64,000 bases of DNA from Pollenia angustigena (GCA_930367215.1 OV884059.1:72883393-72947392); one strand, 5' to 3'; counted from the stretch's first letter, positions 33,149 through 44,771 are shown. The notes: generated by a model from the sequence alone, not told the origin. Numbers and translations are program-made.

Positions 33149-34853
33149 CCCATGTTCTGTAACTCTCGGGTCGAGAAACTTTTCGATTGAAATGTGTGAA
33201 ATGAAACAAAAATGCCATATATTGAAACAAACAGCTGTTTTTTTCACAAAACTGTGTCTGCAACTTTTTTGGCGAGTATTAGCTGTCACGTAAGGAACTT
33301 ACTCGCCAATTTACAGAAAAAGTGTATCTGTAACATTTTTGTGAGAAAAGTCCGCGCTTTGAACTGTCAAAAAAACTCACGAATAAAAATGGGGCGAGAA
33401 AAAATTTGAACACTAAAAAACAATTAAAAAAGCAAAATGCAAAGAAATATAATAATAACATTTTGTTCTGGGCACATTTTTTCATTATTTAATTATTTTG
33501 CTTTTTACATTTTTATAAAATATACGAATTTTTTCAAAGCTCGTTTGCAAACAACAAACATTGAAGTCGCACTTCACATTATTTGGTATAGCCGACTGTT
33601 GTATTTTCGCCGCCGTCGTTGAAAAGTTTTAAATTTTTGTAAATTTTGGTCGCCGTCAATAATTTGTGTTACTGGCCTTCTCAACGTCTGCAATGTCACA
33701 TCGGTTTCGGGTGCAATGTTATCATATTTATGACGTAACGACGTAATCTCTTTTGATATTTTTCGACATGAGTTACAGACACAATTTTTTCTCACTTTTC
33801 GAGAATCGATGGAATATTTTGTTTCACATTATTTTGATTAGTCTTGGGCTTAATCGTTCATTTAGGTGACCGGTCATTAACGTTCAATTCAAAACAGTGA
33901 ACGAGTTCGTTCACTTCGTTCAGTCGTTCATTTCGGGTCACTTGTCTTTTGGGTCAGTTTATCTTTTGTGTCAGTCGGTCTTTTGTGGATTTCGTTCATT
34001 CATTCACAATTGATTGAATACGGCAATGTGTTAAAAGAAACAAGTATAGCATATTTGTTTGATGTTACACTCAAAATATTATGTAGGTAAATTCAAAATA
34101 ATATTAAGTTTGAAAAACTGAAATTTCATTTAAAATAAAGGAATTTTGCGGCTATTTTTTAATGTTAATTTTAAAACGGAGAAATTCTTTAAAAATTAAT
34201 AAATTTTTCTGTTATTTCAATGTACAAACTACAAAAAATACATTCAAAGGTTTTTTTCAATTAATTTTAACTCAATTTAAATTAAATACTAAAACAGCTA
34301 AAACAGTATTTATACCTGTCATTATTACCTACCAAATCAGCGAAAAATTTGTGTTTTTTAATTTATGTGCACATGTTCCTATAAGTATGTAAATAATAAA
34401 ATAATTTAAAATATCTTTGCAGTTAAGTATTTCAGTTTTATTTTATGCATAAAAAATAACTGAACATATATTTTTTGGAGAAACAGAAATAGTTAAAGAA
34501 TTAGTTTAATTATAAAATAACAAATTTTATTAAGTTTTAACTCTACGGAAAATGATTTTAGTAAATTACATTCAGTTACTGTACAACTTTTTGAGTGTAC
34601 CCAAAAATAGAAAACAATAAACGAAAAATTCTGAGTTGTTTTTTCGTTTACCCAACAACTGATTGAAAAGAAACAATACTATTAAAATGTTTATGTTGTA
34701 CCAGTATACTATATTTGTTTCTTTTAACACATTGCCAGTGGCAATTTGCCACATTGTTTAGAAAATTTCATAGTACAATCTGGGCTGCCATATGTAGTGA
34801 TTTCTCGCTAAACGTGGCGGTTTTCATACTTGTTTGGTGTTCTCATATTCTAA

Positions 34854-35628
34854 CAGCCGTATTCATAAAAAAATCATAATTCAGGCTTTAGATGAATTTT
34901 AGTTAAAAAACATTTTAAGCCTAAAAAAGCTTTTTTTTAAATTCGTATTCATAATCAGCATTTTAACTAATAAACGTTTTACCGTATTTTTTAATTTGAT
35001 GGTGGCAACGCTATCTCTTTTATTTGTCACATGAATCATAATGATGTAAAACAGTGGTTATTAATTCATACTCGTATTCGTATCTAAAATTTTTTTTGTC
35101 GTGTGTGAGAAAAAAATTGTTTTTTATATATGAATAGTTGTCTCTTATACATATTTAAAAAAATAAAGAGTTCAAACAAAACAAAACAAAGTGCAATTTA
35201 GATGATGATTTTATTGCTGATATCAAAAAGTATTCAAATAACGAGTTTTACACATCACTAGTTCATAATGTACAATTAATAATTTTTTGAGCTTTAATTT
35301 GTGAAATTGAAAAATATATTAATAATATACATTTTTCATACATACATATTTTTAATTTCATTTTATTTTTAATGTTTAAATACATAATAATATATTGTCT
35401 TAAAATTTCTCGCAAAAATGTTCAAAATGACCATAAACACACAGCAAAAAGCAAAAATGTCATTTTAAAATAGGTTTAAACAAGGGTCGAACCAATTTTA
35501 AAATTCGCTTATTTACACAAGGTTTAAAATAGGGTTTTTAAGGTAATATTCGTTTATGAATACAATTTTAACGATTTATGCTTAAAACAGATTTGAAATG
35601 GAGTTTAAAATGTTTATGAATACGGCTG
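34854..35628. mobile_element. PIF/Harbinger-type element, 775 bp, non-autonomous
   Basis: Ends CAGCCGTATTCATAAA and, reversed, CAGCCGTATTCATAAACAT. TAA duplication at 34851-34853 and 35629-35631. TTTAAAC and TTTTAAGCC motifs recur inside. No nuclease or Myb-like frame found. Confidence 0.85.
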
Positions 35629-35631
35629 TAA

Positions 35632-36097
35632 ATGTTTAGGTAACTTTATTTAAAGAGAAATAATAATTACTTAAAAAATTTTACTGCCTGTTTTTCGAAC
35701 TTATAATGTCATTAATCAATTTATATGATATAAAAGCATGTTGCTTGTCAATACATTTTAGATGTATAATAACTTTACACAGTTAACCATGCATTGTCAT
35801 CCAAACTGAACATATGTTACAAAATGTCAGCTAAATCGGTTCGAGTAATCTGCTTTAAATTTGAGTTGCAAGATTTTACCCACAAACATACATTGCAAGT
35901 TAAATAAAAGCAATTTAAATGCATAAGTAGATTCTTATAAACTAATATTTTTTTTTATTTTACCAGTCTTTTGCCTGTAATTTCTACAAAAAGAAATCTA
36001 GCAGTGCATAGTAATTAATAGTGTAAAAGCTGTCATTTTTTAATGAAAACTGAAGGATAAAACATATATGCTAAATGATTGTTGAAATAGGTAAAGA
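35632..36097. other. AT-rich interior of hAT-6, no gene
   Basis: Nothing recognised. Confidence 0.4.
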
Positions 36098-36100
36098 TAA

Positions 36101-36242
36101 GTGCCGGTTCACACACGTCAAGTTTGACTCGTCAAGTCTTGAGTTTTTTGGAAAGAGGGGAAATGAAATGGCATTCTCTTTTCCCTTCTCTCATAAAAGC
36201 TCAAGACTTGACGAGTAAAACTTGACGTGTGTGAACCGGCAC
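36101..36242. mobile_element. PIF/Harbinger-type MITE, 142 bp, near-perfect palindrome
   Basis: GTGCCGGTTCACACACGTCA begins both strands, and the arms pair for about 45 bp with one mismatch. Duplication TAA at 36098-36100 and 36243-36245. One of the youngest-looking elements here. Confidence 0.9.
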
Positions 36243-36245
36243 TAA

Positions 36246-36550
36246 CTGTTAGGTACGAACACGACCAGCTTTCTTTTTTAAAAATTAGGGGCATCATTAA
36301 TAAACGAATGCTTTAGTTATATCTACATTAAAAATGGGCTTTCCCTAATAATTTCGTGCTCTAAAACTTGACTAAGCTTTAATTAATAAAGTTGTCGAAT
36401 ATTGAATTTGGTTATGTATTTTAAGGTCTAGTTTAAAAAATAAATGAAATAAATAAGTATACAATTTTTTGCTCAAATAAAAAATTTGCATTTGGCGGGT
36501 TTTATATTAAGAAGAACTGGCAACGCTCATGTAAAATTGTGAATAGCAGC
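36246..36550. other. No gene recognised
   Basis: AT-rich. CTGGCAACGCTC near 36520 is a lone hAT-like end. Confidence 0.4.
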
Positions 36551-37876
36551 CAGGGTTGTCGGATTAATTTTGATCTTTTTTGACAAATTTATTGTTCAAA
36601 ATCGCCAAAGCCTTTTTTTGCGTTTTTGACAATATAAAATATATCTTTAACAGTTTTAAAAATATTTTTTATTAATCCTAAAAAATAAATATCTTCCTAT
36701 TTGCTAAAATTTGCCAAAAATGGGAAAAAGTCGCGTTGATACATAAATTGTTTAATTAAAATGTTTGGTGAACACAAAAAAGGTACAATAGTTTACAATA
36801 GTCTAATGGCGATTTCTATTCTGAGAAAAAAATGCTACAGTATATGCATGTAACACTTTTTCACTCGAAGTGCTACATGTTGTACAACTTCAATCGAACA
36901 GAATTAGCTGCCTTTATTTACAACTATTACACTTTTATTATTAATGTAGTTCATTAGCGATTTTTAAAACTATTCGACTATTTGCTGCACACTTACTTTA
37001 CGGTTTGGAAACAGACATTGACATCACTTATTGCTTGAACAAATTTAAAACGATAATAAATACATAGAATTTTCCACCAAAATAAAAAAACGATTTAATT
37101 CAAAATGAAGTATGCCGTTTTTTTTCATCTTTATCCATTTTAATTTTAAACAATCTTTTGACAAAACTTTTAAAATATTATGACAAACAAAATAAAATAT
37201 TGGTTGTACAAACAAAGTAGTAAGTACCAAAGTTGTAAAACAGGGCAGTATGAACCCTTAAGTAAAAGTAAGGGTAAAACATGTAACATGTTTTGCATGT
37301 TTTTCATCAACATTTTCACAAAAGAACTTGAAAATTTTTCCCACAGCTGTATTTTTTGTACAAACGAACACAAACTGTAGAACATGTAACATTAATGCAA
37401 CATTTTTCTCAGAAAAGAAATCGCCATAACTAAAGCAGCAAAACGATTTCTTGTGGTTAGTATTAAATAAATATTGGATATATATCTAAAATGCTATACA
37501 TTTCACCGGTAAGGCATTCTTACTGTTTTTTTGGAAACAATGTGTACGATTCAGTTATCATGTGAAGGTATTAACGTGCTATTTACATTCATATAATTTA
37601 TAGCTCGTAATAATGTGCCAAGAAGTTTATACTGCACTCAATTTTGAAAGCGAGTTTTAGTGGAGTTAATTATTAAAAATAACTCTTTCAACACAGACAT
37701 TAACAATTGGAATAACATGCACATAAAGATTTCTTTAAAATGGTACGTACCGGACGTATCCTTATAGCTATATATTTTTTCAAAAACTAATTTATATTAC
37801 ATGGAATACCACATTGAAATATTATTTCCAAATAACAAACGGTAAATTTGTATACGAGTCTCAAAACAAATTCATG

Positions 37877-38110
37877 GCTTATACTATGCTCACACTTGGG
37901 TTCTTTAACTCTTCTTAACGTTTTTTTTTTTTTTTTTTTCTTAAATAATTCATAAATTTTTACAATTTTATCATTAATATGTTTAAAATAATCTTCTGAT
38001 AACTTTATAAAGTATTTTTTATCCATTTTTAATACTTAAAAGAAATATTAATTTGTTTGTTGGGTTTTTTTCTTAATAATCTGTCATCTTAATCATCTCT
38101 AATGTAATAA
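37877..38110. repeat. Dispersed repeat, second copy of 2310-2715
   Basis: Same orientation and block order as the copy in hAT-1. It includes a long T run at 37920-37940 not present in the other copy. Confidence 0.7.
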
Positions 38111-38142
38111 CATTTAGCTTAAACGCGTTTTAAAACCCGTTA

Positions 38143-38397
38143 GTCCCAATTTACACTAGGGACATTTCTTGCTGCACAGACGAAGTTTGATGGCGAGGGG
38201 TCGAAAAGGTAGAGTGTTTAGTACATGACCATCTGTACTGGACATTTTTTTCATTTCTCTTTCTTACTTTTTGTAGTTTACATACAAGTATTAATTTCCG
38301 TCTGACTTCTAATGTTTCATATGTAAACGCTTCAGGTAAAATTAAAAGAAAATTCAAAAAATATCCGGCAAGAAATGTCCCTAGTGTAAATTGGGAC
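38143..38397. mobile_element. MITE with perfect 29-bp TIR and TA flanks, 255 bp
   Basis: GTCCCAATTTACACTAGGGA and onward (29 bp) is mirrored exactly at the right end. TA at 38141-38142 and 38398-38399 suggests a Tc1/mariner-type target. A TTA/TAA reading would not be a direct repeat. Confidence 0.75.
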
Positions 38398-38399
38398 TA

Positions 38400-38542
38400 A
38401 CTGCCTATTTCACGATGTCACTCGAACGTATACGTTCGCACAAATAACATATAAATCAAAAACAAAATTAAAAAATTTGTTTTTGGTTTACATGTTATTT
38501 GTGCGAACATAAACGTTCGATTGACATCGTGAAATAAGCAGT
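38400..38542. mobile_element. MITE with long TIR and TA flanks, 143 bp, abutting the previous one
   Basis: ACTGC(C/T)TATTTCACGATGTC at both ends; the arms pair for about 60 bp. Flanked by TA at 38398-38399 and 38543-38544. The left TA is the same dinucleotide as the right flank of the preceding MITE. Confidence 0.78.
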
Positions 38543-38953
38543 TAGTATTATCAAATTTACAACAAAATCGCCATATATTTTAAAATCAGCCAAAAATAAA
38601 TCGCATGTCGCCAAATTGAAAATTAAGTCGCCAAGAAACTTGACAACCCTGATCGTATTATGAAAATGTGTAAAAGAATGTGGCAATGAGTAAATGAAAT
38701 AAGAATATTATACTGGCATCACATATACATCACAATAGTATTGTTGTTTCTTTTCAACCAGTTGTTTGGTAAACAAGTGACCGACTGACTAAAAAGACCT
38801 AAGTGATCCATGCAAGTGACCGATTGAACGGAATTGAACGATGAAACTGAACGGCCGTTCATCGTTGACCCGTTCAATTGAACTAGTTCGTTCATGACCG
38901 ACACAACTCTAATTTTGATGCGAGAAGTTCTCACTAAAGTTACAGAACATGGG

Positions 38954-39187
38954 TAGTGTGCTTCTTTAAGAAAGAAATAAGTAGAGTCATTAAAAATAAG
39001 CTTCATAAGCAAAGATCTATTTGCTACAAACCTTGGTTTGTTGATGATTTTGCATTACAAAATAATTGTTTACAGAAATCGTTATGTATGTTTTTTTTCA
39101 CAAAAAAGACTAATTTTCTTTTTAAATGCTTCCCATATTGAAAACAGTAATTGATCTTTGTCTGGGTACATAACTTGAAAGTTAATA
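38954..39187. other. Short spacer
   Basis: Nothing recognised. Confidence 0.4.
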
Positions 39188-39574
39188 TTAATCGGAAAAT
39201 TTTAAGAGAAAATGGGTTAAGCTGTAATCAGCAATCGAAAACTTTCTTACCAATTCGGACGCTCTTGAATGACTTAGTTTTGACCATTCACGTAAACACT
39301 CAAGTCTTCCCATTTTTTGCAAAACTTTCTGCCGCAAACTGTATGTGAGTTTCCATTTGTGACAAACTCCCTCCCAAACAGCACTATTTCGACAAAATGA
39401 TAATTTATGATAAGCTGCAACGGATTTATCGATTTCCGAACTCTGCATTTGATTTGTTGACGCGGTTTTACCATTTTCTTCTTCCAAACGAGATGAGCTT
39501 GTATCTATATTGTTGAGTGATGCTCCTGTCAGTCTGACTTCCTTGCTTCTTTTGTTTCGATATTTTGAAAACAA
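39188..39574 (-). CDS. Unidentified reading frame, 128 codons
   Basis: Base composition is less AT-rich than its surroundings and the residue mix is protein-like: Ser/Glu-rich N-terminal third, then VWEGVCHKWKLTYSLRQKVL and LREWSKLSHSRASELVRKF. Faintly similar in layout to uncharacterised insect proteins with a Trp/Leu-rich second half. It may be the 3-prime part of the frame near 44.78-45.00 kb, separated by the Transib and Jockey-B insertions (inference). No start or splice site is assured. Could equally be a TE relic. Confidence 0.3.
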   Translation of the reverse strand: MFSKYRNKRSKEVRLTGASLNNIDTSSSRLEEENGKTASTNQMQSSEIDKSVAAYHKLSFCRNSAVWEGVCHKWKLTYSLRQKVLQKMGRLECLREWSKLSHSRASELVRKFSIADYSLTHFLLKFSD

Positions 39575-39762
39575 CTTTCCACTGGGATTTTTCCCCCATT
39601 CGTGGAATATAATAGTAGTCCTTAATTTTAAAACATTATGTTATTGAATATGGATGTTTCCAAAGTAAGGGTCGTTACCGATTTTCGGAGATTTTTGTAA
39701 TAAAATTCCAACCTACCCAAATATGCCACGAGGGTTGCTCCATTTTGGACTAACGAACGAAG
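39575..39762. other. Left flank of the Transib element
   Basis: Unrecognised sequence up to the CAACG target duplication. Confidence 0.4.
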
Positions 39763-40264
39763 CAACGCACAGTGTGTCGGCTAGTACAAGCTTGCGGGAC
39801 AATATTATTTCTTCACTTATTTCAATTGTTTATTATGTATATTTATGTATTCCAGGTATCTCAAGCTATTTTAAGAAAAAAAAGTTGAATAATATGTACT
39901 GTTACTTATTACCTTTTAAAAATCCTTAAAAATAAAGGCGCCCAAATTTAAATGTTTTGACTTTTTCTCAACTTTTATTTTTAAGATTTTTTAGTAGTTA
40001 ATAAAAAAAATCGGCTGATTTAATATTTTTTAAATAATAATAGGTAGTATCGATTGCTAAATCGACCCACCCTAATGTAGCTGCAAGACGGAGGTGGCTT
40101 ACTCCTGTGTCTCATTTGTTTACTATTCTCGCTAATTGTTTTTTAATTAGCTACGTCTACCTATGTTTGTTTACAAAGAAATTTATAGAAAAAAATAAAA
40201 ATCATAATGATAGTGTACCCACATTTATTAACTTACAAAATATTATTTATTTTTAAATAAATTA

Positions 40265-40799
40265 CAGTAGAATCCAGATAATTCGTAATTGCAAGGGACC
40301 GGCCATTTCTTACGAATTATAGGTGTTTTCGATTTAGCGGGGTTTCGATTTAGCGGGGTTTCGATTTACCGGGGTTTAAATAAAATTAATACGAATTAAC
40401 AGGGTTTTTCAATTTATTAACTAAAACATTAAAAAAAACATAAAAGAAAATTGTTAAAAATAAAATATATAAAAATTATTCATGTAACAAACTGATCTTA
40501 AGAAAATAAACACACACACACAAGCAAAAACACACGCAAAAAAATTAGCGGTAAACAAAAAATCATTCTTTCCATGTTTCTGTTGTTTTTATTACGAATT
40601 ATAAGTGGTAGTTAGCAAACAATTACGATTTATAAGAGGTAAGGACGATTTTATTTGAAAAAAAAATTACGAATTATCGAGGGGACCAAAATGTATGGAA
40701 ATTTTACGAATTAACGAGATTTTTTCAAGGGACCGACAGTTTATTACGAATTATCGGGAATTACGATTTATCGGGGTACGTATTATCGGGATTTGACTG
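40265..40799. mobile_element. pogo/Tigger-like MITE, copy 1, 535 bp
   Basis: Starts CAGTAGAATCCAGATAATTCG and ends, reversed, CAGTCAAATCCCGATAAT. TA at 40263-40264 and 40800-40801. Subrepeats CGATTTAGCGGGGTTT near 40325-40375. A longer copy is at 57361-58110. Superfamily assignment from the CAGTnnAA(C/T)CCCG terminal pattern and TA target. Confidence 0.8.
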
Positions 40800-40935
40800 T
40801 AGTACAATAACAGTTTCTGTTTATCAATTATTAACAATAACAAGGTGTATAAGTCAAAGATATATAATATTAAATAACTTTATATTAACACAATAAAATA
40901 AGAATAATAGTTATAATAAAAAATACTTAAACCTA

Positions 40936-42146
40936 CTAATCACCATCAGATGTGTCGGCATCACTCTCCCATTCTGTAGAATATTCAGAGAGTAAATAAG
41001 CATTCTCATATAATTCGTGATGATGACTTACTGATGTTCTTTCGGATGGAAATGAAGGTGGGATAATCAACTGCAGAACCCCCAATGGCAACTCCTGTCA
41101 TTTGTAATTAAAAGCATTCTCAAAAGATCTGTATTTGTGGCAATACGTGACCGCTTCCTGGCGTGCCGTTCACGGAATCAACGACAGTCTTTATTTCTTG
41201 CCTCCTGGGCTCCTTCGGAGAGTTGTCCAATGGGAAGAAGAAAATACTTCATAACTTCCGCGCTTCGTACAAGAATTTTATGCACAGTTACGGACATGGA
41301 ATACCGAGAATAGAGATCGAGTATAATTTTCTAGTATCAACACAAACATTTTCGAATTCAATATAATTTATTTCTTATCCCGATGACAAAGTTCTTAAAA
41401 TTACATGGTATCTACGAATAAGGTTTACGTCTAATCCTGTAATTTCGCTGCTCAATTTAGCTTTGGAAAAAAATCTACGTGCTGTGTTTCCATCGTTTGT
41501 GTTACCATACCTAGGTTTTGGTTTATCTACAATGAGACCCATACGATCTTTAAACACTTTTTGTATCTCTAGTGTGCGTTGTTTAAAAATAGCTTTGTCG
41601 TTATCTCCCCTTACTTGCCAATTTTTTATTTCTAAGCGATAGCTGATGTGAAGCAAACATTCAAACGTGCGGATCCATGCATGTAAAGTAGATAAACCAA
41701 ATGCAAGACGTTGCTCGTTGATGGAATATTTCTTTAATTCCTCGTTCATAGTAGACAGGGTGGCACCGCACCCTTTCGTGTTGAACTGGTGTCTGTTAAG
41801 GCATTGCATACTTTGCCATCAGTCATTGTTAACAACAAATCATGTTTAACAGGGATTTGAGATCCAGCAACGTTACATAATGTTGGAAGACGTTGACTCA
41901 CTTCATCTCAAATTTTAGAAGTTTCTTCTTTCGTTAACTCTCTTGTCTCATTGGCAAAACTAAACTTAATAGGACGGCAATATAAAGAAAAGGTAAGGTC
42001 TTGGATTTTGCCAGATCACAGTTTCGCCATCATGCAGTCTCAAAGGGACAAATGAGTATACGAACAAAAATTCATCTGTAGCGTTAGTGTTCTCAAATTT
42101 CTGCTAGTCTTCAAAAACTCCATTTTCGTCATAGCCACGACTCGCT
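40936..42146 (-). pseudogene. Transib (RAG1-related) transposase, C-terminal two thirds, broken
   Basis: Motifs in order: DEFLFVYSFVPLRL near 42050, IWQNPRPYL near 42010, PIKFSFANETRELTKEE in a shifted frame near 41960, then an open 144-codon stretch (41809-41375). This holds LNRHQFNTKGCGATLSTMNE, STLHAWIRTFECLLHISYRL and GNTNDGNTARRFF, followed by EITGLDVNLIRR. Beyond a frame change come SVTVHKILVRSAEVMKYFLL and PIGQLSEGAQEARNKD near 41240-41170. The conserved Glu in that last block aligns with the catalytic Glu of RAG1. A TGA replaces the Trp just after it. The acidic tail ends at TAG 40938-40936. TTTTTTTTCAG before 42146 may be a splice acceptor. Not functional as read. Confidence 0.88.
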
Positions 42147-42621
42147 CTGAAAAAAATTAAATAATTTTCAATCTATTTCTGAATGTTGTAGGTATAACAT
42201 ATAAAAAAATCTAGGTGGATATATGTGGATAAATAAAGTTGCTTATTTTTAAAGTTTACAATTAATGTAAAATTTGCAGGATTTATCTATAAATTTACAA
42301 ACTGATATTAAAATATAAGCCATAATATAGTAGATACCTTCAAAAGAATATTCCATCACAAAAAAATCTTTTCACTTTGCTACAAATTTTAAAATATGTT
42401 ACCACAAGTGTGCATAAAATGCAACTGATTTGGAAATAAAAATTACCTCTCTTATAAAGTGTAACTTTGACCCCCTGATAAGATACCTTTATGAGGTGAT
42501 AAACAAATACATTTTTGCAATTCGCTACCTGGGTTCTTTACAAGACGCTATCAGTGTTTAATGGAAATTGCGTCATGATTATTGTCCCGCTAGCATGCTC
42601 TAGCCGAATCACTGTGCAACG

Positions 42622-43084
42622 GTAGCAACCGAAAGAATTCATAAAAAATTTAATGTAAAGTATTGACTTTTTTTGACCGTTAAAAAGGTAACGGTCGTTA
42701 CTTTATAAATGTGCTGCTTTCAAATGTCGGAAACAAACATCACGTATTGTAAAATTTTGCACAGGATATGTCAAGTTAATTCTTTGAAATATTTTGTTTA
42801 AGGAATAGATTTATTTTCAAACCAAAAAATTTGTTACCAAAAAAAAAATTTTTTTTTATATTAACGGTCGTTATATTTTTTAAAGCTATAAGCTTTTGTG
42901 TCTGACTCATTTATTATGGGTAACAAAAAAAATTTTGTTTGTTTGTATAAAAAAAATTAAAGTTAATCTTTCGGAAAATGACAGATACAATTATTTTGTA
43001 TAATATTAGTGGAAAAATAAATTCAAAATAATAAATTCATTTTTGAGCTATTAGGGGTAATTTTCTGTGGAAACACCCATATAG
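42622..43084. other. Right flank of Transib, no gene
   Basis: AT-rich, with AACGGTCGTTA near 42690 and again near 42865. Nothing else recognised. Confidence 0.4.
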
Positions 43085-44771
43085 AATTTTTTTTTTTTTT
43101 AATTTATATTTATTTTTGAATCTTTCTTATCGAAATTTACAATATGTATTCAAATCTTAATTCTACTTGTTGTTTATTAGTTGTTACCAGTGTAACCACT
43201 AACTGCTGTATTCAAATTTTAAAAATGTCTTCTAGTTAGGCTCAAAGTGTCGGTTCTTTTTAGCCTCTGGTGACCTTCGAACTGAAGCAGACCCCGAGCG
43301 AGGTAGTTAGGGTGGGCCATTAGTTTATCGATGTAACTTATTGAATATTTTTTAATTTCCTCCTGGATAGTGGGGACGTTGAGATCTCTGTGGATAATAT
43401 CATTTCGTATATACCATGGGGCGCAGAAAATTTGTCGTAATATTCTAGACTGTCTTCTTTGAAGCTTTTGGATGTTAGATGCGCATGCAGTACCCCATAA
43501 TTGGATGCCATATGTCCATATTGGTCTTATGATGGACTTGTATAAAAGAATTTTGTTGTCTAAAGACAAGTTTGAATTTCCACTGAGAAGCCAATGTAGT
43601 TGAGCTGCTTTAAGTTTCATAGCCGTTATTTTCGCTTCAATATGGCGAGACCAGGTCAAGCGTCTATCTATATGAATTCCCAAGTACTTAACATGGTTTT
43701 CTATCGGAACGGTGATGTTATTTATTTTTACAGCTGGGCACGTTCGTCTTCTGAGCGTGAAAGTTAAGTGAGCACATTTAGCCGGGTTAACCTTTATTCT
43801 CCATTTTTCTAGCCAGGCATCTAGTTCATTGATGTGGGACTGCAGACTTTGCGATGCGACTTTTGGGTCATGGTTAACGCTAATAAATGCTGTGTCGTCT
43901 GCAAATGTAGAGGTATACGTGCTCAGGTTTGTTGGCATATCCGCTGTGTATATTATATATAGAAGCGGTCCTAATATGCTGCCTTGGGGGACACCAGCAA
44001 TAATTTTCTTGAGGGGGAGTATTTATCTTGCGACCTTACTATGAATGTTCTGCCTGTTAGATAGCTCTCCAGAAGCTTGTGAGTGTTTTGAGGAAGCATT
44101 CGTGTTATTTTGATGAGTAGCCCATCATGCCAAACTTTGTCAAATGCTTAGGAAATGTCTATAAACAGGGCTGAACAGTATTGCTTTTTCTCAAACGCCG
44201 ATCTTAAAAGGGTGACAATTCTATGCACTTGTTCTATTGTACCATGTTTCGCTCTGAATCCGAACTGGTGATTCGGGATGATGTCGTGTTCATTTAGATG
44301 AGGAGTTATACTTAAAACGAATATTTTTTCGAAAAGCTTCGATAGGATTGACAATAAGCTTATCGGTCTGTACGACGCAACCTGGCTAGCATCTTTTCCT
44401 GGCTTGGGAATCATAACAATTATAGACCTCTTCCATGAGGATGGGAAGTATCCGACTCTTAATATAGCGTTAAAAATGAGCAGCAAGATTCTGGAAGCAG
44501 ACGATGGTAGGTTTCTTATCATTGACCCTGTAATGCGGTCAGGTCCGGGAGATTTTTTAATATTCACTTTTTCTATTGCAGATTTTACTTGAAATACGTT
44601 AAATTGTAATGGATGGTTTACCTTATCAGGAATGATTGGACGACAGGAACAAGTATGTGCATCATATGGCGTAAAAACTTTCTCTAGGTGGCCCGGGAAA
44701 GCGTTTAATTTTTCATGTGTGTTTTTGGCCAAAGTGCGGTTTTCCAGTCTTAATGGAGATTCTTGGGTTAT
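43085..44771 (-). mobile_element. Jockey-B, 5-prime-truncated copy 2
   Basis: Poly-A (plus-strand T run) at 43087-43100 and the same 3-prime tail (GAAAGATTCAA) as copy 1. It breaks off inside ORF2 near 44771. Better preserved than copy 1 in the RT. Confidence 0.9.
43219..44765 (-). pseudogene. Reverse transcriptase of Jockey-B copy 2, broken
   Basis: An open 194-codon part (44732-44148) holds KSPGPDRITGSMIRNLPSSA, MIPKPGKDASQVASYRPISL and HQFGFRAKHGTIEQVHR. It ends at LFIDIS followed by TAA where Gln of SQAFDKVWHD is expected. After frame changes, GVPQGSILGPLLY near 43970 and TFADDTAFISV near 43900 carry the intact FADD box. The 239-codon part down to 43219 includes LGIHIDRRLTWSRHIEAK and the conserved C-terminal HRDLNVPTIQEEI. 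One premature stop and at least one frameshift. Confidence 0.9.

Larger units (their letters stand above)
36551..38651. mobile_element. Possible hAT element nested in hAT-6
   Basis: CAGGGTTGTC at the left and GACAACCCTG at the right form hAT-like inverted termini. GGCGA/TCGCC motifs lie inside both ends. The 8-bp flanks agree only at 4 positions, so the pairing is tentative. Confidence 0.4.
33839..38911. mobile_element. hAT element, 5.07 kb (hAT-6), inserted in family H
   Basis: Termini TAGTCTTGGGCTTAATCG and, reversed, TAGAGTTGTGTCGGTCATG. Perfect 8-bp duplication ATTTTGAT at 33831-33838 and 38912-38919, fitting nTnnnnAn. GTTCATT/GTTCA motifs fill both subterminal regions. The interior is occupied by MITEs, and no hAT transposase frame was recognised. 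Confidence 0.88.
33149..38953. mobile_element. Family H element, copy 2, split by hAT-6
   Basis: 33149-33838 matches 12223-12910 and the missing right end is at 38912-38953 (GATGCGAGAAGTTCTCACT...GTTACAGAACATGGG). The two halves rejoin exactly if hAT-6 and one copy of its target duplication are removed. Confidence 0.88.
39768..42616 (-). mobile_element. Transib DNA transposon, 2.85 kb, defective
   Basis: Flanked by an exact 5-bp duplication CAACG (39763-39767 and 42617-42621), the length known for Transib. Both ends begin CACAGTG. The terminal repeats (39768-39806 and, reversed, 42578-42616) agree at 7/7, then 17/23, then 8/9 positions (GACAATATT/GACAATAAT). Inside is a RAG1-core-like transposase relic on the minus strand. 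A pogo-like MITE (40265-40799) sits between the left end and the transposase stop. The size is close to that of full Transib elements, but the N-terminal half of the transposase was not found. Confidence 0.93.

Noticed and set aside
36551..38651. Certain nested hAT
   Set aside because: Termini pair, but the 8-bp flanks match at only four positions; kept as low confidence.
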